Positions 44,147-55,600 of a stretch of 64,000 nucleotides of DNA are shown here, in pieces. The notes under the pieces were generated by a model. It was not told the DNA's origin and did no database searches. It saw only the letters and a list, made by a program, of their open reading frames with translations. The translations under genes were made by a program, and so were the position numbers. The stretch's first letter is position 1; every line of letters starts with the position of its first letter. Source of the DNA: Hanleya hanleyi (taxonomy: Eukaryota > Mollusca > Polyplacophora > Lepidopleurida > Hanleyidae). The stretch spans positions 50,722 to 114,721 of the forward strand of contig JAVTVY010025395.1 of assembly GCA_036873755.1 (NCBI GenBank), read 5' to 3'.

Positions 44147-45044
44147 TTGCTGATTTCCACCTACATCTACATAGAGACAGACACTTCCAGCACAGTACGA
44201 TAGACGGTTATCGATCTGCCTTATCTAGAGTTCTACGTCTATCCATCAACTTAGATATTGGACAGGACAAGGACATTTCGTCACTCCTTAGAGCCTTCGC
44301 CCTCCAATCCCGACGAGCACAACAATTACTTCCAAAGTGGGACCTTGGTGTGGTATTGAGCTCTCTTCTAAGACCTCCGTTTGAACCACTAGGGATGCAA
44401 CTATAAAGGCAGTATCCTACAAGACAGCCTTCCTGAGGTCGTTCGCACTGGCAACTAGAGTCTCCGAACTTCATGCACTAGAAAGGAAATCACTAAAGTG
44501 GACTCAGGACTGGTCAAGAATCTCATTACGTCCCACCCCAGAATTCCTTGCGAAAAACGAACCAACGCTTCCTGGATCACACACTAAACGTCTCTACGAC
44601 ATTCCGGCGTTATCCAATGTGTTGGACTCGAACCTGGACAAGGACAGATATCTGTGCCCAGTTAGGGCATTACGTCACTACATTCATCGTACAGACCCTA
44701 ACAGAGGTACCAGACGTCTGCTATTTTTATCTCTGAAACCTAATGCTACAGTGGATATCACTAAGAACACCATAGCCTCATGGTTGAAGAAAGTTATTCA
44801 GTGGACGTATGAACTCGCAATCGACAGTCCTCCCCTACTGCCCTCGGTGCCATCGCATGAAATTCGTGCACTGGCTGCGTCTTGGCCTCTTAGCAAGAAC
44901 TTATCCGTCGCTGACATCGTCAACGCATGCGCATGGCGATCAAACTCTACGTTTACCAGTCATTACTTGAGAGATTTATCCATTCAGGCAGATGGAGTGA
45001 CTACATTGGGCCCACTAGTGGCTGCCCAACATGTAGTCCTTTAA
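43940..45044 (+). pseudogene. DIRS tyrosine recombinase
   Basis: The core-binding domain (from FTRLQTIEHSL near 43965) has a stop at about 44071, where copy 1 has Gln. It continues through KWKYFRTWCRDNQ and GYRSALSRVLRL. A frameshift lies near 44385. The catalytic domain shows the arginine box ATRVSELHAL (about 44455), SHEIRALAASW (the HxxR box, near 44855) and RSNSTFTSHYLRDL, whose Tyr at about 44965 is the expected nucleophile. The last 141 aa (44619-45044) are open. The enzyme would integrate the circular DNA form; with three breaks it cannot be made whole here. Confidence 0.85.
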
Positions 45045-45385
45045 TTCAGACCAAGAAGAAGAGGGGGAGCTGAAAGATCAAGACAAGAGCACTCTGGGTA
45101 AGCGCATCTTCATCCTTGAGACGGAGAGGCCTTACGAGGAGCGGCAAGACGTTTTATAGTCGTAAGACACCATTTTGGCAAACGGTCTATAGTGACGGAT
45201 CGGATCCATCCACCTCACTAAGTCGTCTTGCGTATCTCCTCATAATGCCTATTCGCCTGTCATTACGGCTTGGTTTTATTATGTGGTTTTACATTAAATA
45301 CAGAGTTCAACTCAGGTTACGTGTTCCGCATGTCTGCGATATGACTTTAATCGACCGGCGACCCAACCTCCTCTGTTGGTAGTCT

Positions 45386-45477
45386 GGGGGCTTGTAATAG
45401 AAGGGAAGCTTTGATGCAAAAACAGAAAACATTTAAAAACAATGTTTGTGTTTTTTATTAAAGCAAACGTATTACAA
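45386..45477. repeat. DIRS internal complementary region
   Basis: GCTTGTAATAGAAGGGAAGC...GATGCAAAAAC is the reverse complement of the first ~40 bp of the element. AGAAAACATTTAAAAACAAT...GCAAACGTATTACAAA is the reverse complement of the last ~55 bp. They meet at 45423/45424, which fixes the element ends at 35955 and 45730. This region serves as the template that joins the ends in the DIRS replication model. Confidence 0.9.
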
Positions 45478-45545
45478 AGGATGAACCCAACCCTACCTCC
45501 TCGCACGCCTTGGTCGTTATTCAACACGCCAACTACTGCGGCAGG

Positions 45546-45730
45546 AAAAAAATGAAGAATCAGGGATTAAAGGGCGCATGTGTGGAACACGTTGCCTGGG
45601 TAACCCAGGATCAGGGGAGTTAACTCTTTTAGTTCTTTTGCAAATGAGATCTCCAGAGGTGAATAATGGCGGTTTGTAATAGAAGGTTTGCTTTAATAAA
45701 AAACACAAACATTGTTTTTAAATGTTTTCT
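45546..45730. repeat. DIRS right inverted terminal repeat
   Basis: Reverse complement of 35980-36117, with an extra outer part (GCTTTAATAAAAAACACAAA and on to ATGTTTTCT) that matches only the complementary region. Confidence 0.9.
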
Positions 45731-46215
45731 TTTCCATACCCTTTTCCCACAATTCCCTGCCTGCGCATGCGCAGAATTACGATATTTCTATCACACATCC
45801 ACCCAGGCGGATGCTCCCTCACGTATGCTTCACAATGATACCTCATACGACTCCATCGGCCCATTAGTGGCCCACCTACACCCCAAAACGTCTATTTCCA
45901 TACCCTTTTCCCACAATTCCCTGTCTGCGCATGCGCAGAATGTCGAAAAAGAACGACCCACTAGTGCAGGTGGATGCCCCCTCACGTATGTTCACATTGA
46001 TACCGCACTCGATTCCATCGGCCCATTAGTGGCCCACCTAGACCCCAAAACGTCTATTTCCATACCCTTTTCCCACAATTCTCTGTCTGCGCATGCGCAG
46101 AATGTCAAAGACGAACGACCCACTAGTCCAGGCGGATGCTCCCTCACGTATGCTTCACATTGATACCTCACTCGACCCAATCGGCCCACTAGGGACTCCC
46201 ATAGACCCCAAAACG
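45731..46215. repeat. 155-bp-family satellite, right of the DIRS insertion
   Basis: Units continue at about 45828, 45990 and 46153 (CTTCACAATGATACCTCA or variant), period about 162 bp. Three carry TGCGCATGCGCAGAAT. It is closer to the TTTTCCCACAATTCCCTG subtype than to the GGGCCACC subtype at 1-470. Confidence 0.85.
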
Positions 46216-47765
46216 TCAAAACTTATATGCCACAACTGGCAATATCGGTTACCCATTGGGCACAGGCAACACGGGGTAGGGGGTGGGAGAGACGATTGAA
46301 TTATAATTATTTTCCACCAAAAACAGTTTCTTTGCTTCCCAAAATATCAAACAATAATAAAAGTGTCAAACCCCAAAACAATTCGCATTTCGTTAACATA
46401 CATGGTTCGGAATACCGACCCATTCACCTGCTAACTACCTATCAATATACAAATGCTCCAAAACGTGAAACAGCTCAAATGTGCTGTTGTATATGGTTTT
46501 GCAACTCCAACATATCAAAAAGTAGCGCGGGACCCCCTAATTTTTATATTATTTTTCAATCCAATACCTCTCTGAGAAACCACAAATTCAGTATGAATAA
46601 AATGACATGGGTTTCAAGCATTCGAAGACTGCAGTAATATGTAAATTATGTAATTTTACCATTATTTTCCCATACATTCACTAGTGAAGATAGAGGAGAG
46701 ATGGAATCTTCTCCCGACCTAAATATACGAAAAAGTAGTGCGGGACACCCCATTTTTTTAATTTATTTTTGAAATCTATGCTAAATTGGGAACACATCAG
46801 TGAAGTTTGAACAAAATGACATGGATTTGACTCTACACCAAGGACTCACCTTAAATTCGGAAACGAAATCTAAAGTCTACTTTCAGTCTAAAATGATGCT
46901 CCATAACTTCCCTAATACAGGCTCGACTGTTCGAGACATGAATATGATTGGTGTGCCGAAGATCTCAAATTGTGTTTATATATTTTTGAATGATGTTCTC
47001 ATAGCATGGTGCAAGATTTTGCACGGAAACAAATAACACTGGAAGCAATGACGATTTGATCTTTTACTACGTCCAAGCCTATAATTTGAGACAATTAGGG
47101 ACTGGTAAACCTGAGCGGTCAGTATGTGTTTAGTGATTTGGTTAATCATAATTCTGTATTGTTATTCGTGTAGAGTTGATCAATTTCAGAACCCCCTATA
47201 TCAAAACAGATCAATTCGCGCCTTAGCCAAGTTAAAGATGTAATCAGTCTCAAATCTTGGCTGAAATTGATGTCTCTCAAACTCAACGAAAGTGACATTT
47301 GTTACAACAGGTAAAACATGAAACACGTTTGACCACAAAAACTAAACTTGTTTCTACCATTCACGAGAAAATGGAAGAAATTATTCTTTGAAAATAAACG
47401 GCATGGTGTGCAGATTATTTTTCCGCGGCTGTGTCAACAAGCGTATACACGAGTGATGCATTTTGCTAACGTATGCTATGCGACATTACCGAACCTTAGG
47501 CACGAGCCATGACGTTATCCCATGGTTGCAGCTGTTCAGCATTCCGATTCATGAGCGTCGCTACGTCATTCATACGTCCTTTTCCTCTCCGCGTACAACA
47601 CATTCTCAATGGCGAAACAGAAAACCCGTCGAAGCTGGTAGAGTTTCACATTTCTCTGAAAAGATATTCTTGCATTCGTTGTGTTTGGCGATCTCACTAT
47701 CATCAAATATGATACATACCCTCTTCCCTGCTGAAAAAAACGCAGGGGAGAGTTTACAAAATCCA
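46216..47765. other. No gene recognised; one diverged duplicate pair
   Basis: AAAAAGTAGCGCGGGACCCC (about 46517) and AAAAAGTAGTGCGGGACACC (about 46730) start two diverged ~210-bp segments that both run to AAAATGACATGG. Frames of 66-136 aa here lack domains. Confidence 0.45.
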
Positions 47766-48399
47766 TCGATTTTGAGGCTGATTACATCATTAAATGGGAA
47801 AACAATCTGAATCATTCAACCTTCGGTGAAGCTGAATGGACAGCTATCTATCAAAGCCCGTTCTTGCTGACCAACGGACTGAAACCACATTCCAATATTT
47901 TCAATTGCAGATTACACGTAAGAACCTCATTAGTAATATGCCCTTGAAGAAATGGAGAATGACAGAGCCTGAAGTACTGGGTTCTACTGATTAACTCTGA
48001 TTAATACCGAAGGAACGTGACCCCGAAAATCTTAGCCAAAAGCATTTTGTAGATCAATATTTCGACATATATTTATTCATGTCATCGTCAAGAATGGTAG
48101 TTTACAACAGGTTCCATGTGTACATGTGTATATATAAGATCTACAGAACAATTCAAAGACAATCAGGCGAGAAAATCCACAATTGAACTGTGGTCTCAAA
48201 GCATTCAAAGAACTTGTACTTTTCCGGTGAACACTTTTCACAATTCCTTTCATGGGCTAGTTCATGTTAGCACATTCCTGGTTAATTTCATTTTGATTGA
48301 CTTCATTGGTTAAAACTATGTACCTCATGCAACAACGAAGAAGAAACGATAGAACATTTCCTACTAATCCCATCGACACACACTGGAAGATAAGCTTAA
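47766..48399 (+). pseudogene. L1/Tx1-like LINE C-terminal remnant
   Basis: 47766 onward reads IIKWENNLN, then WTAIYQSPFLLTN and a stop. After a shift, NMPLKKWRM follows at about 47937. At about 48312 the plus strand reads KLCTSCNNEEETIEHFLL, the zinc-knuckle-like end of such ORF2 proteins. About 300 bp of unrelated sequence separates the pieces. The motif order is right for an L1-like tail but the remains are short. Confidence 0.5.
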
Positions 48400-48990
48400 A
48401 AAATCGGATTTCCCTCTGTCGTTGACTTCCATATTAAATCCCAAACCTCCTCTAATAAATAACGTATACACCACCTTAATAGCTTACACATACCTTGCAG
48501 ATGCTTAACGAAACACACCATATATAATCTGCATCGACATGACGTATATGAACTCGTTTGTTCATCAAATTGTATTGGTGTTCAACATAACGTATCATAG
48601 ATATATCCCGTTCGCAGTTATAAAGCCACCTTCAGTTCTACTACAAGTAGGGAAATCTGGAGCACGTTGAATCACCTATTTTCCCAAGCCCATATACAGG
48701 CTCATATTGAAATCATGTTTATGATATTGACACACGACGAATTGTTGACGAACGAAAGCTAGACTTTTTACCCCTCAGCCCATAGAGCTGCGAGGTCTTG
48801 TCGTTGCCATGTACGTACGTCCGTCCGTCCGGAATATTTGCAGATCTATGAAGACAGGCCTGACCAAACTTTGGCGAGATCTTCCTGTATGGTGACTGAT
48901 GAAATGATTAGGTTTTCAGATGGCTATGATGGTTTTATGATTTTTAATTATTTTTTATTGTTTATTGATACTCACCTTGTGCACTGCTAT
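48400..48990. other. No gene recognised
   Basis: Includes a short GTACGTACGTCCGTCCGTCC simple repeat at about 48811-48830. Confidence 0.35.
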
Positions 48991-48992
48991 CT

Positions 48993-49206
48993 ATGCCCAT
49001 CGGGAACCCTTGGTTGTATGTTGCATTTCGACTCTTGAGGGTTCCCGGATTTCAAGAAGCCCTGTGTAGCGGTTCATTTGAGATTCAGATCATCTGAGAT
49101 GTGCCCATTGGGAACCCTTGGTTGTATGTTGCATTGGGACTTACGAAGGTTCCCTGATTCCAGGGAGCCCTGTGTTGCAGTCCATTCGAGATTCAGACCA
49201 TATGAG
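48993..49206. repeat. Two-copy tandem repeat, 108-bp unit
   Basis: GGGAACCCTTGGTTGTATGT occurs at about 49002 and 49110. Each unit continues to GAGATTCAGA. About 85% identical by eye. Confidence 0.8.
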
Positions 49207-49209
49207 AAT

Positions 49210-50630
49210 GGTTATCATTGGATGGAACATCGAGGATTTAAATTAATTCACAAAACTTGTTACTGCAGGCACTGGCAGTTTAATTCCTCAGCATGTAGGC
49301 CAGTAAAGTTTCTGGAGGTTAAACAGATTCAAAATGTGACAGGGGCAGTGGCATCTAATTACTTTAGGCCTGTATTCAAGAATATCTTTAATTTCTTTAT
49401 TGAAAACATGATTCCCAGTTGCTTCTTAATTCACACATTATTGTGGTATATATGGATACGGATTAGAGCCACTATAACCAAGTGTATCTGAGATATTACC
49501 TCTCTAACCAATTGTTAGATGGCCTTCGATGCAAAATACGGTTGGCAAAAACAGTGTGGGTCCAGTTTTCGACAGTAACAACCAACCAACGTGATAATTG
49601 TGGTACATATTTTAGCCTATTAAATTTCACTCTGGTGATTTAATAGTACCACTCATGCATGTGTCTTGGACAGTTGAGCGGGATAAAAATGAAACTGTTG
49701 AAAATGAAACGATACACTAGCAGGTATGTTTTCGCCTATTGGTTGGCTGATCCAGGAAGAAAATATGTTTTGTGTATTGCATGCTTTTATGGGACCATGC
49801 AGTCAGGTTGTTGTTGTTAGTTGTTTGTTGGTAAACTTACGGGTCCGTAGTTATTTCTGCCTGCTGTCAACTTACATAATTTTATCGAGCAAAGGCGAGC
49901 AAGCAGCACTGTAGTGAATGAGCAATGAAAGATTTGAGTTCCACCAGAGATTCAGGCTGTTTTCGTGCAATACTGTCCACAACTAACCAATATTTGAAAG
50001 ATTAGATGCATTTCACAGCTTTTACTTTCACAATTTCACGGTATCAAAAAAATACGATCTTCAAAATTTCTTTTTATTACTATTTTAGGCGATTACCAAA
50101 AATGGGCATATGTTGTGGGTGGTCTCAGAATCATTCTGAGCAGTCAACTGTCGCAATTATTTGTTACCGGTACAACATAATGTTTGTATTTTCTTCACCG
50201 AACATGTTATGGTGCCTTGGAAATTATTTAAAACTAGGTTAGGATAGCCTATTTCTGGCTTGACCCAGATCAATTTTGAACCTATTTGCGTACCTCGAGC
50301 TTATGCCTCTGAGGAAATATAGGACAAAATGTCCGCTCTGTTAGCGTAAGGTCAGTTCATATTCACCAGCGAAATTCTATTGAAACATAATTTTACAGTT
50401 ACATGGCTGGTATTCATAATCAGGAGATAAATGAAGGGTTCACATACAGCACGCGCAAATCGCGGGGTTCATTTTTCTTATGATGCCACTTTTAACAAAG
50501 ATCACAAATAAACGACAGCTCACACAAGTTAACTAGTGGAAATTAGAAGTCATGTGACTGTAACATTCCGTTGTCATAGTGATTCTGCAAATAAGCACGT
50601 ACCGAATGTTATCCTTATCGGCTGGAAATT
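49210..50630. other. No gene recognised downstream of the GPCR gene
   Basis: AT-rich sequence 3' of the receptor gene. It may include its 3' UTR just below 50635, but no clear AATAAA was fixed. Frames of 62-137 aa lack domains. Confidence 0.35.
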
Positions 50631-50634
50631 GTGC

Positions 50635-51711
50635 CTAAATTGTGCTTAATTGTGTCTGCCTCAGAGTCTCGTTGTCGGTGGAACGACAGCGAACCAGCTG
50701 TAAAAACATCTGCCTAAAACGCTTGCCGCTCAAGAAATATAGGAAAAAGTTGATGGCGTGGTTAGAGTCGGCTAACACATAGGTGATTCGATCGGTCAGT
50801 GTCCTCACGGCACATCCTTTGTTTGTGGTGACTATCCAGTCGTTCATAGTAAGAGTGAACACGCACATTGGCATCATGGTCACAACAAACATGACAGAAA
50901 CCGTGACCAACATGATCGTTATCTGGTGCTGCTGTTTACGTTTCTCGTCATTTTGTGAGTTGTTTTGAGACATTTTCTTCCGAATCGATGTGGTCATACA
51001 TAAACGGGTGATGATTACTCCATTGAAAAGAATCACGCACGCGCAAGGAATAATAACGTAGAAAGACGCGTCATACCATAGAAATACGTCTGTGTAATAA
51101 TCCGTGTACTCTGGTCGAAATATACAAATCAAACCAAAGTTGGTGTCTCCGTATTCATAAAATACGATCAAATAGCCAACGTTCAGGCATAAGAAGAATA
51201 TCAGCAGAAATCCAAATAGAATGCACGTCGTCCGCTTTGTGCTGATTCGGGATACCTGTATCGGAAAACACACGGCGACTAGTCTCTCTAAAGTCATGGC
51301 CACCACCAGCCAGTTGGCGGACATAATTGAAGTGCTGAGAAAATACATCATTATTTTACAGCCGGTGTCTCCGAATCCGATTTGGTATTCGGTTATCAGT
51401 TGGAACGTTAGTTCTATCGCCAATGACAGAGAGTCCATAATGGCAAGAAACACGACAAAGAGTGACGGAGAGCTCACTGGTGTCATTCGTAATATTGTAC
51501 AGATAGATAGAATGTTGCCAGTGATCCCGATGGCAGGCACGATCCAGCGGAGGGTCCTGTTAATCCAATACACGGCAACCCATTCCCACACCGACCAATC
51601 AAACCCACTTACTCCAGTACATGGGGTGGTCACCTGTGAATCAGGTGTCGAGACATTGGTGCCATTGAATAATGCACCAGTAACGTTCTCGACATGTAAT
51701 GGATAACGCAT
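50635..51711 (-). CDS. Class A (rhodopsin-like) G-protein-coupled receptor, orphan peptide-receptor type
   Basis: Intact 358-aa single-exon frame with seven hydrophobic segments. The extracellular N-terminus (about 55 residues) has N-X-S/T sites at N16, N19 and N51. Helix 1 carries the GN pair (residues 65-66). Helix 2 carries LAIMD (D93). C118 at the start of helix 3 can bridge to C196 in the second extracellular loop. Helix 3 ends ERL (142-144) in place of DRY. Helix 6 has VVTMMP without the usual CWxP Trp. Helix 7 has NHAINFFLY (317-325), a variant of NPxxY. A basic third loop (RKKMSQNNSQNDEKRKQQ) and short C-tail follow. It would sit in the plasma membrane and couple a ligand, probably a neuropeptide, to G proteins. 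The overall pattern is like the FMRFamide/thyroliberin-type orphan receptors that are expanded in molluscs; ligand and subfamily are inference. The first Met is suitably placed before the N-terminus. Nothing in its codon pattern suggests decay. Confidence 0.88.
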   Translation of the reverse strand: MRYPLHVENVTGALFNGTNVSTPDSQVTTPCTGVSGFDWSVWEWVAVYWINRTLRWIVPAIGITGNILSICTILRMTPVSSPSLFVVFLAIMDSLSLAIELTFQLITEYQIGFGDTGCKIMMYFLSTSIMSANWLVVAMTLERLVAVCFPIQVSRISTKRTTCILFGFLLIFFLCLNVGYLIVFYEYGDTNFGLICIFRPEYTDYYTDVFLWYDASFYVIIPCACVILFNGVIITRLCMTTSIRKKMSQNNSQNDEKRKQQHQITIMLVTVSVMFVVTMMPMCVFTLTMNDWIVTTNKGCAVRTLTDRITYVLADSNHAINFFLYFLSGKRFRQMFLQLVRCRSTDNETLRQTQLSTI

Positions 51712-53370
51712 ATTAACACTTGAAACTGATATTCTTTAGAAGCGGAATGCTATTGTCGATGACAGCCTAAAAATTCTAGAATCAGAGAATGTAGGAATGA
51801 TCGGACTTGTAACCTGGAATTTCAGTTCAATTATTACCTGTCAAGAAAAGAGTAACATTCCAATATTAAGGGCTTCAAGAGAACTGAGTCACGTGCATAG
51901 AATACTTTGACAAATCGTGAACCAGTTCGACTGATGTTCGTTAGAAAAACTTTGTGGAAACTATTGAGATAATTAATTATAATAATGGACAATATTAATT
52001 ATTTTTATTTTATAATGATGAGTAATTGACGCAAGATTCCTGTTTCAAATCGTAATGTTAACCGGTGATTTGAATTAGCAAAACACCAGTAATTGCTTTC
52101 ATCATTATTGAACATACAGATGAATAATACTTACATTTTGTATGGTTAATATTTGTCTGAGCTGTGGTTACCGCAGCGGTAGTCGGAATATTAAGGTTAT
52201 CAGATACAATTCACGTCCAATTATCCTGACGCAAAGTCGTACAATGTTAAGTCGCCCGACTAACAACGCATATTCCGACGAAACTTGTCCCATCTATAAG
52301 CGCTGATGCATTAGCAAGTTAACTTCCATCGGATTGCACACTACAATTGATTGCTCTTCATATTAATAGCAGTGACGTGAACTCATCGCGTGTACATGAC
52401 AATGATGGAAACCTTTTGAAGCAGTACACATCTTCCAGCACTTTATTCATTATCAACATTTTTTCATATTTACCTTGCCCCTCGGTATACAGTCACACAT
52501 GATGGTAAATAATAGTTGGACTAAATGCCCTTTCCATTGGATGTTGGTTGCTAGACCGAAATCAATTAATATCCTACAGTTTGCGTCAATAACTGATTTC
52601 ATACATGTATGACATTATGTATGATGCTGTGCTAATATTGTTGAAAAAGAATAATCGATACAGACTATAAAGTATTGAAACAAGTCTTGTCCGAAACAAT
52701 TTAATATGCTTCAGAAACATGCTGGTAAACAGTGGTAAACTATGACAAAGAAAATCACATAGAGATCTGATGTGAGTCTAACAAACGTTGTTTGATTTGA
52801 CGGGATAAAAACCCCAAGGGGTTTGTTTTATTCCAAGATAATAATTATATTTACAAAGATAATAATATGCGGTGAATCCAATCATGGTGAGAAAATTCGA
52901 TTTTGTATAAAACAAAGATACAAATTTAGTTTTCAATGTCCACAGACGGCAAACAAAACAGTTGTCTTTGACACCAATGGTCTGGTCAAACAAGAGGGAT
53001 GTTCCTGCCCACACTTGCCCATTGACAACAATGCCGCACATCGATCCAACGTTCTCTGGGTTTGCTTTTATCCCTATGCGACTAGCTTCGTATTATGCAC
53101 GAATCAAGGCTGTTTCTCGTACTCGATCGAACGAACTGAGCTATCTAAAAATTGTATATTACATTGAATGTTATTAAATATACACAGACGAGGTGCTAGT
53201 TCCAACCCACCAAAGTGACATTTTCAAACATTTCGAAACGGATATGGTTTGATTGACAAAACCATTATCGGGATCGCTGTACAAATGCTTATAGAATTTG
53301 TTAACAAAGTAACATTGCTGGTGATGAACTGAACTGTAGGCAATATAAGAATACTGTAATAAACTTTGCC
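51712..53370. other. Region 5' of the GPCR gene, nothing recognised
   Basis: AT-rich. The opposed frames at 52778-53041 (minus) and 52823-53167 (plus) overlap and show no domain. An upstream untranslated exon of the receptor could lie here, but no evidence fixes one. Confidence 0.35.
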
Positions 53371-53382
53371 CAACTGTTGATG

Positions 53383-53404
53383 TAGTTGTTGTTGTTGTTG
53401 TTGT
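53383..53404. repeat. (GTT)n microsatellite
   Basis: Seven GTT units in a row within otherwise ordinary sequence. Confidence 0.9.
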
Positions 53405-55515
53405 AACTGTTCAATTATGATTCTACTGATGTTACTGCACGTGTCTTGCGCGATAAATACCCAAAGATCAGTATACAGCAAAGAGTGTACCATAGAACGC
53501 TCCCGTGAGTTCGTAGGGACAAAAGTATATTATCCAATCTTGATCCGGAATAGTAATAAAGAGTCTGTTGTAAGTCAACGATAATGAATTTATTATCAAC
53601 AAGTTTGCAAGTGCAACAAATGTCAACACCACGATTCTGCAGCTTTGCCGTACATAACAAATAGGTCAACATAGAGGTTCCCCAAACGTATTTATAGTTG
53701 TATTCATCAATAAAGGAATTCCCCTGTAGGATTCCCTTCTCACATCAGTTCATATACCGTACAACCTTTCCCAGTCCCTGTTCTGCTTGATTACCGAAAT
53801 AAAGATATAAAAACGTCTCTGGAACAATTAGGTTCTGCATAAATAATAAATATAGCCGATTAGAAAATAATTATGACGAATTAATTTATAAAATCACAAC
53901 TGACGATTGCCCCAATTCTGACAATGTTATGGTATATCCCAGTCTAAATACACAAATGTAATTTAGCCCATAACAAACACTACGAGACCGAAATGACTAC
54001 GTAAGATTGAAGCTTATAGCATATACAGAATATGGAATTAGTTGTCGAGGAAAGATAGCCGAATAAGCGTATGTATACAATGTGACAATGACTTGGCAAC
54101 GTGCCAAAGGAATACACACGCTGCAATGTAACAAAATCTGTGATAATACCCCGAAAATTCATCACAATACATTTCTTACTGAGAGGTGTCAATTACCGCC
54201 CACTGCCGCCAGTACCGATCCAAACTCGTTTTGACATTGACCATTGGCCCAGATATATAGAAATGTAATCGTCAAAATAATAACTCTTCACCCAAAATGG
54301 GGTCCTCGCTGGATATTTTATTTTGCATGTCTGCATCACATGAGTGAATATTTGGCGTTAAAGATTGCTGGTTGGGGGACAACAGTGATATGCTCGAGCT
54401 GATCATATTGGCGAGATAGATTGTGACAATGAGACAAATCCGATGGCTTATACGCGTAAACACGTTAAATAGCTGGGACGTTCATTTGTTTTACCTCTGA
54501 ATAGCAAAATAGTAGATTTAGGGAAAAGCAATGCGAATCAGCATGGTACGACATGGTACGACTCAGCTTGGCCATCCATGGATGGCGCTGGTTCTGAATT
54601 GGTCCCGTCAGTTGATGTCAGCGGTGGGACGGGTAGCCTTGGCGTAAAACTCGAGTGAATAAGTTTATGATAGTTACATAGTACCATGTGATAATTATAT
54701 GTGAGAAACAAAACATCAGCATCAAAGTGCTGGCAGACGACACTGTTTTTGTCATGACGGCAGGTCATGGTGTTTGTACTTCTACAGGTGCATGTGGTCG
54801 TGTGTATGGAGTGAGTCTTCAAAGCTATCTCTAAGCCAAACCAATGAATGTGTGATATAATTTAACCGTGATTGGAAGGGCGATGAAATTGTTTTAGGGT
54901 TTTAAATGATCTTGGTTGTGGCAAGAAGCAATGATTTACGGTGAAGTGGGTCGGAACTGACACTGAATCAGAACTAGCGACGTGACTGTAATATGAAAAA
55001 AAACTTTTTGCTATAGAACCGAATTAGTTCTTCGTAGCATCGTCATATTGCAAGTATAACTGAACTAATACATCGTAGGTGGCCGTGTGCAAAACTTACT
55101 CAAAGTAGTATTATGATATAAGCATGAGCTGGCTGGGGATTGGTCAATAGGTGAGCACCGGTCTGCTAGTTAGAAAACAGCTGCTAGATTCGTAAATGAT
55201 ATTTGAAAATGTCACAAAACTCGAGTCACTGTTTTCAACTAGTGTCATTTTGTCACATAGCATTCTTTGCTTGCTCCTCAAAGATAGCCACGCCAATGAG
55301 GATTTGAGTTTCTCCAATATTTCCAGCCTATAACAAATAAATGGGTGTAATTATGTATGGATTTATTGCTGGCACGAACTCAGCTAAGCAGCTTCTCGTG
55401 GCTGCGTTATGAGTATTTAACCTGTTTGAAGATAGGTGGAATAATGAGCTCATCCTAACCCTATAGGACTAGGCTATATCAAGGCGAGTGAATCGAACTT
55501 AATAGTTTTACCCTA
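53405..55515. other. No gene recognised
   Basis: Frames of 63-94 aa (for example 54538-54822 minus, Cys/Thr-rich) have no recognisable domain or paired splice signals that I can support. Confidence 0.35.
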
Positions 55516-55519
55516 CAAT

Positions 55520-55600
55520 TACAAGCGTCTAGTCCGTCATTCATAATCCAGCCGTCGTCCATTAGAGAATATCCGCGTCCATAATCCAAAGACCGGTTCC
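55520..55600. repeat. Dispersed CGTCTAG-family repeat, domain A only
   Basis: ACAAGCGTCTAGTCCGTCAT to CCATAATCCAAAGACCGG matches 1760-1835 and the other copies. Similarity stops abruptly after GACC. Confidence 0.7.

Larger units (their letters stand above)
41258..44264. repeat. DIRS internal tandem duplication, copy 2
   Basis: The sequence at 41258 (AGTGGAAAAGATTATTGGAC) is that of 37853. The upstream junction sequence TTGGACA|AGTGG joins the recombinase directly to gag. The copy ends at 44264, where the native recombinase sequence (GGACAAGGACATTTCG) continues. Confidence 0.95.
35955..45730 (+). mobile_element. DIRS tyrosine-recombinase retrotransposon, complete ends, internally duplicated
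   Basis: It has inverted terminal repeats, an internal complementary region formed from the two ends, and gag-like, reverse transcriptase, RNase H, methyltransferase-like and tyrosine recombinase coding remains. It is inserted in the 155-bp satellite, whose halves meet exactly (GTCTA | TTTCC) when the element is removed, without a target duplication; this is the known behaviour of tyrosine-recombinase elements. About 3.0 kb (37853 onward) is present twice in tandem. Without the second copy and a 385-bp insertion it would be about 6 kb, a normal DIRS length. Stops and frameshifts in every domain mean this copy is dead. Confidence 0.9.

Noticed and set aside
51221..51706. 161-aa plus-strand frame opposite the GPCR gene
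   Set aside because: Antisense shadow of the receptor coding sequence, with no features of its own.
52778..53167. Opposed frames of 87 and 114 aa as possible host exons
   Set aside because: Neither shows a domain, and I could not support splice sites linking them to another exon.
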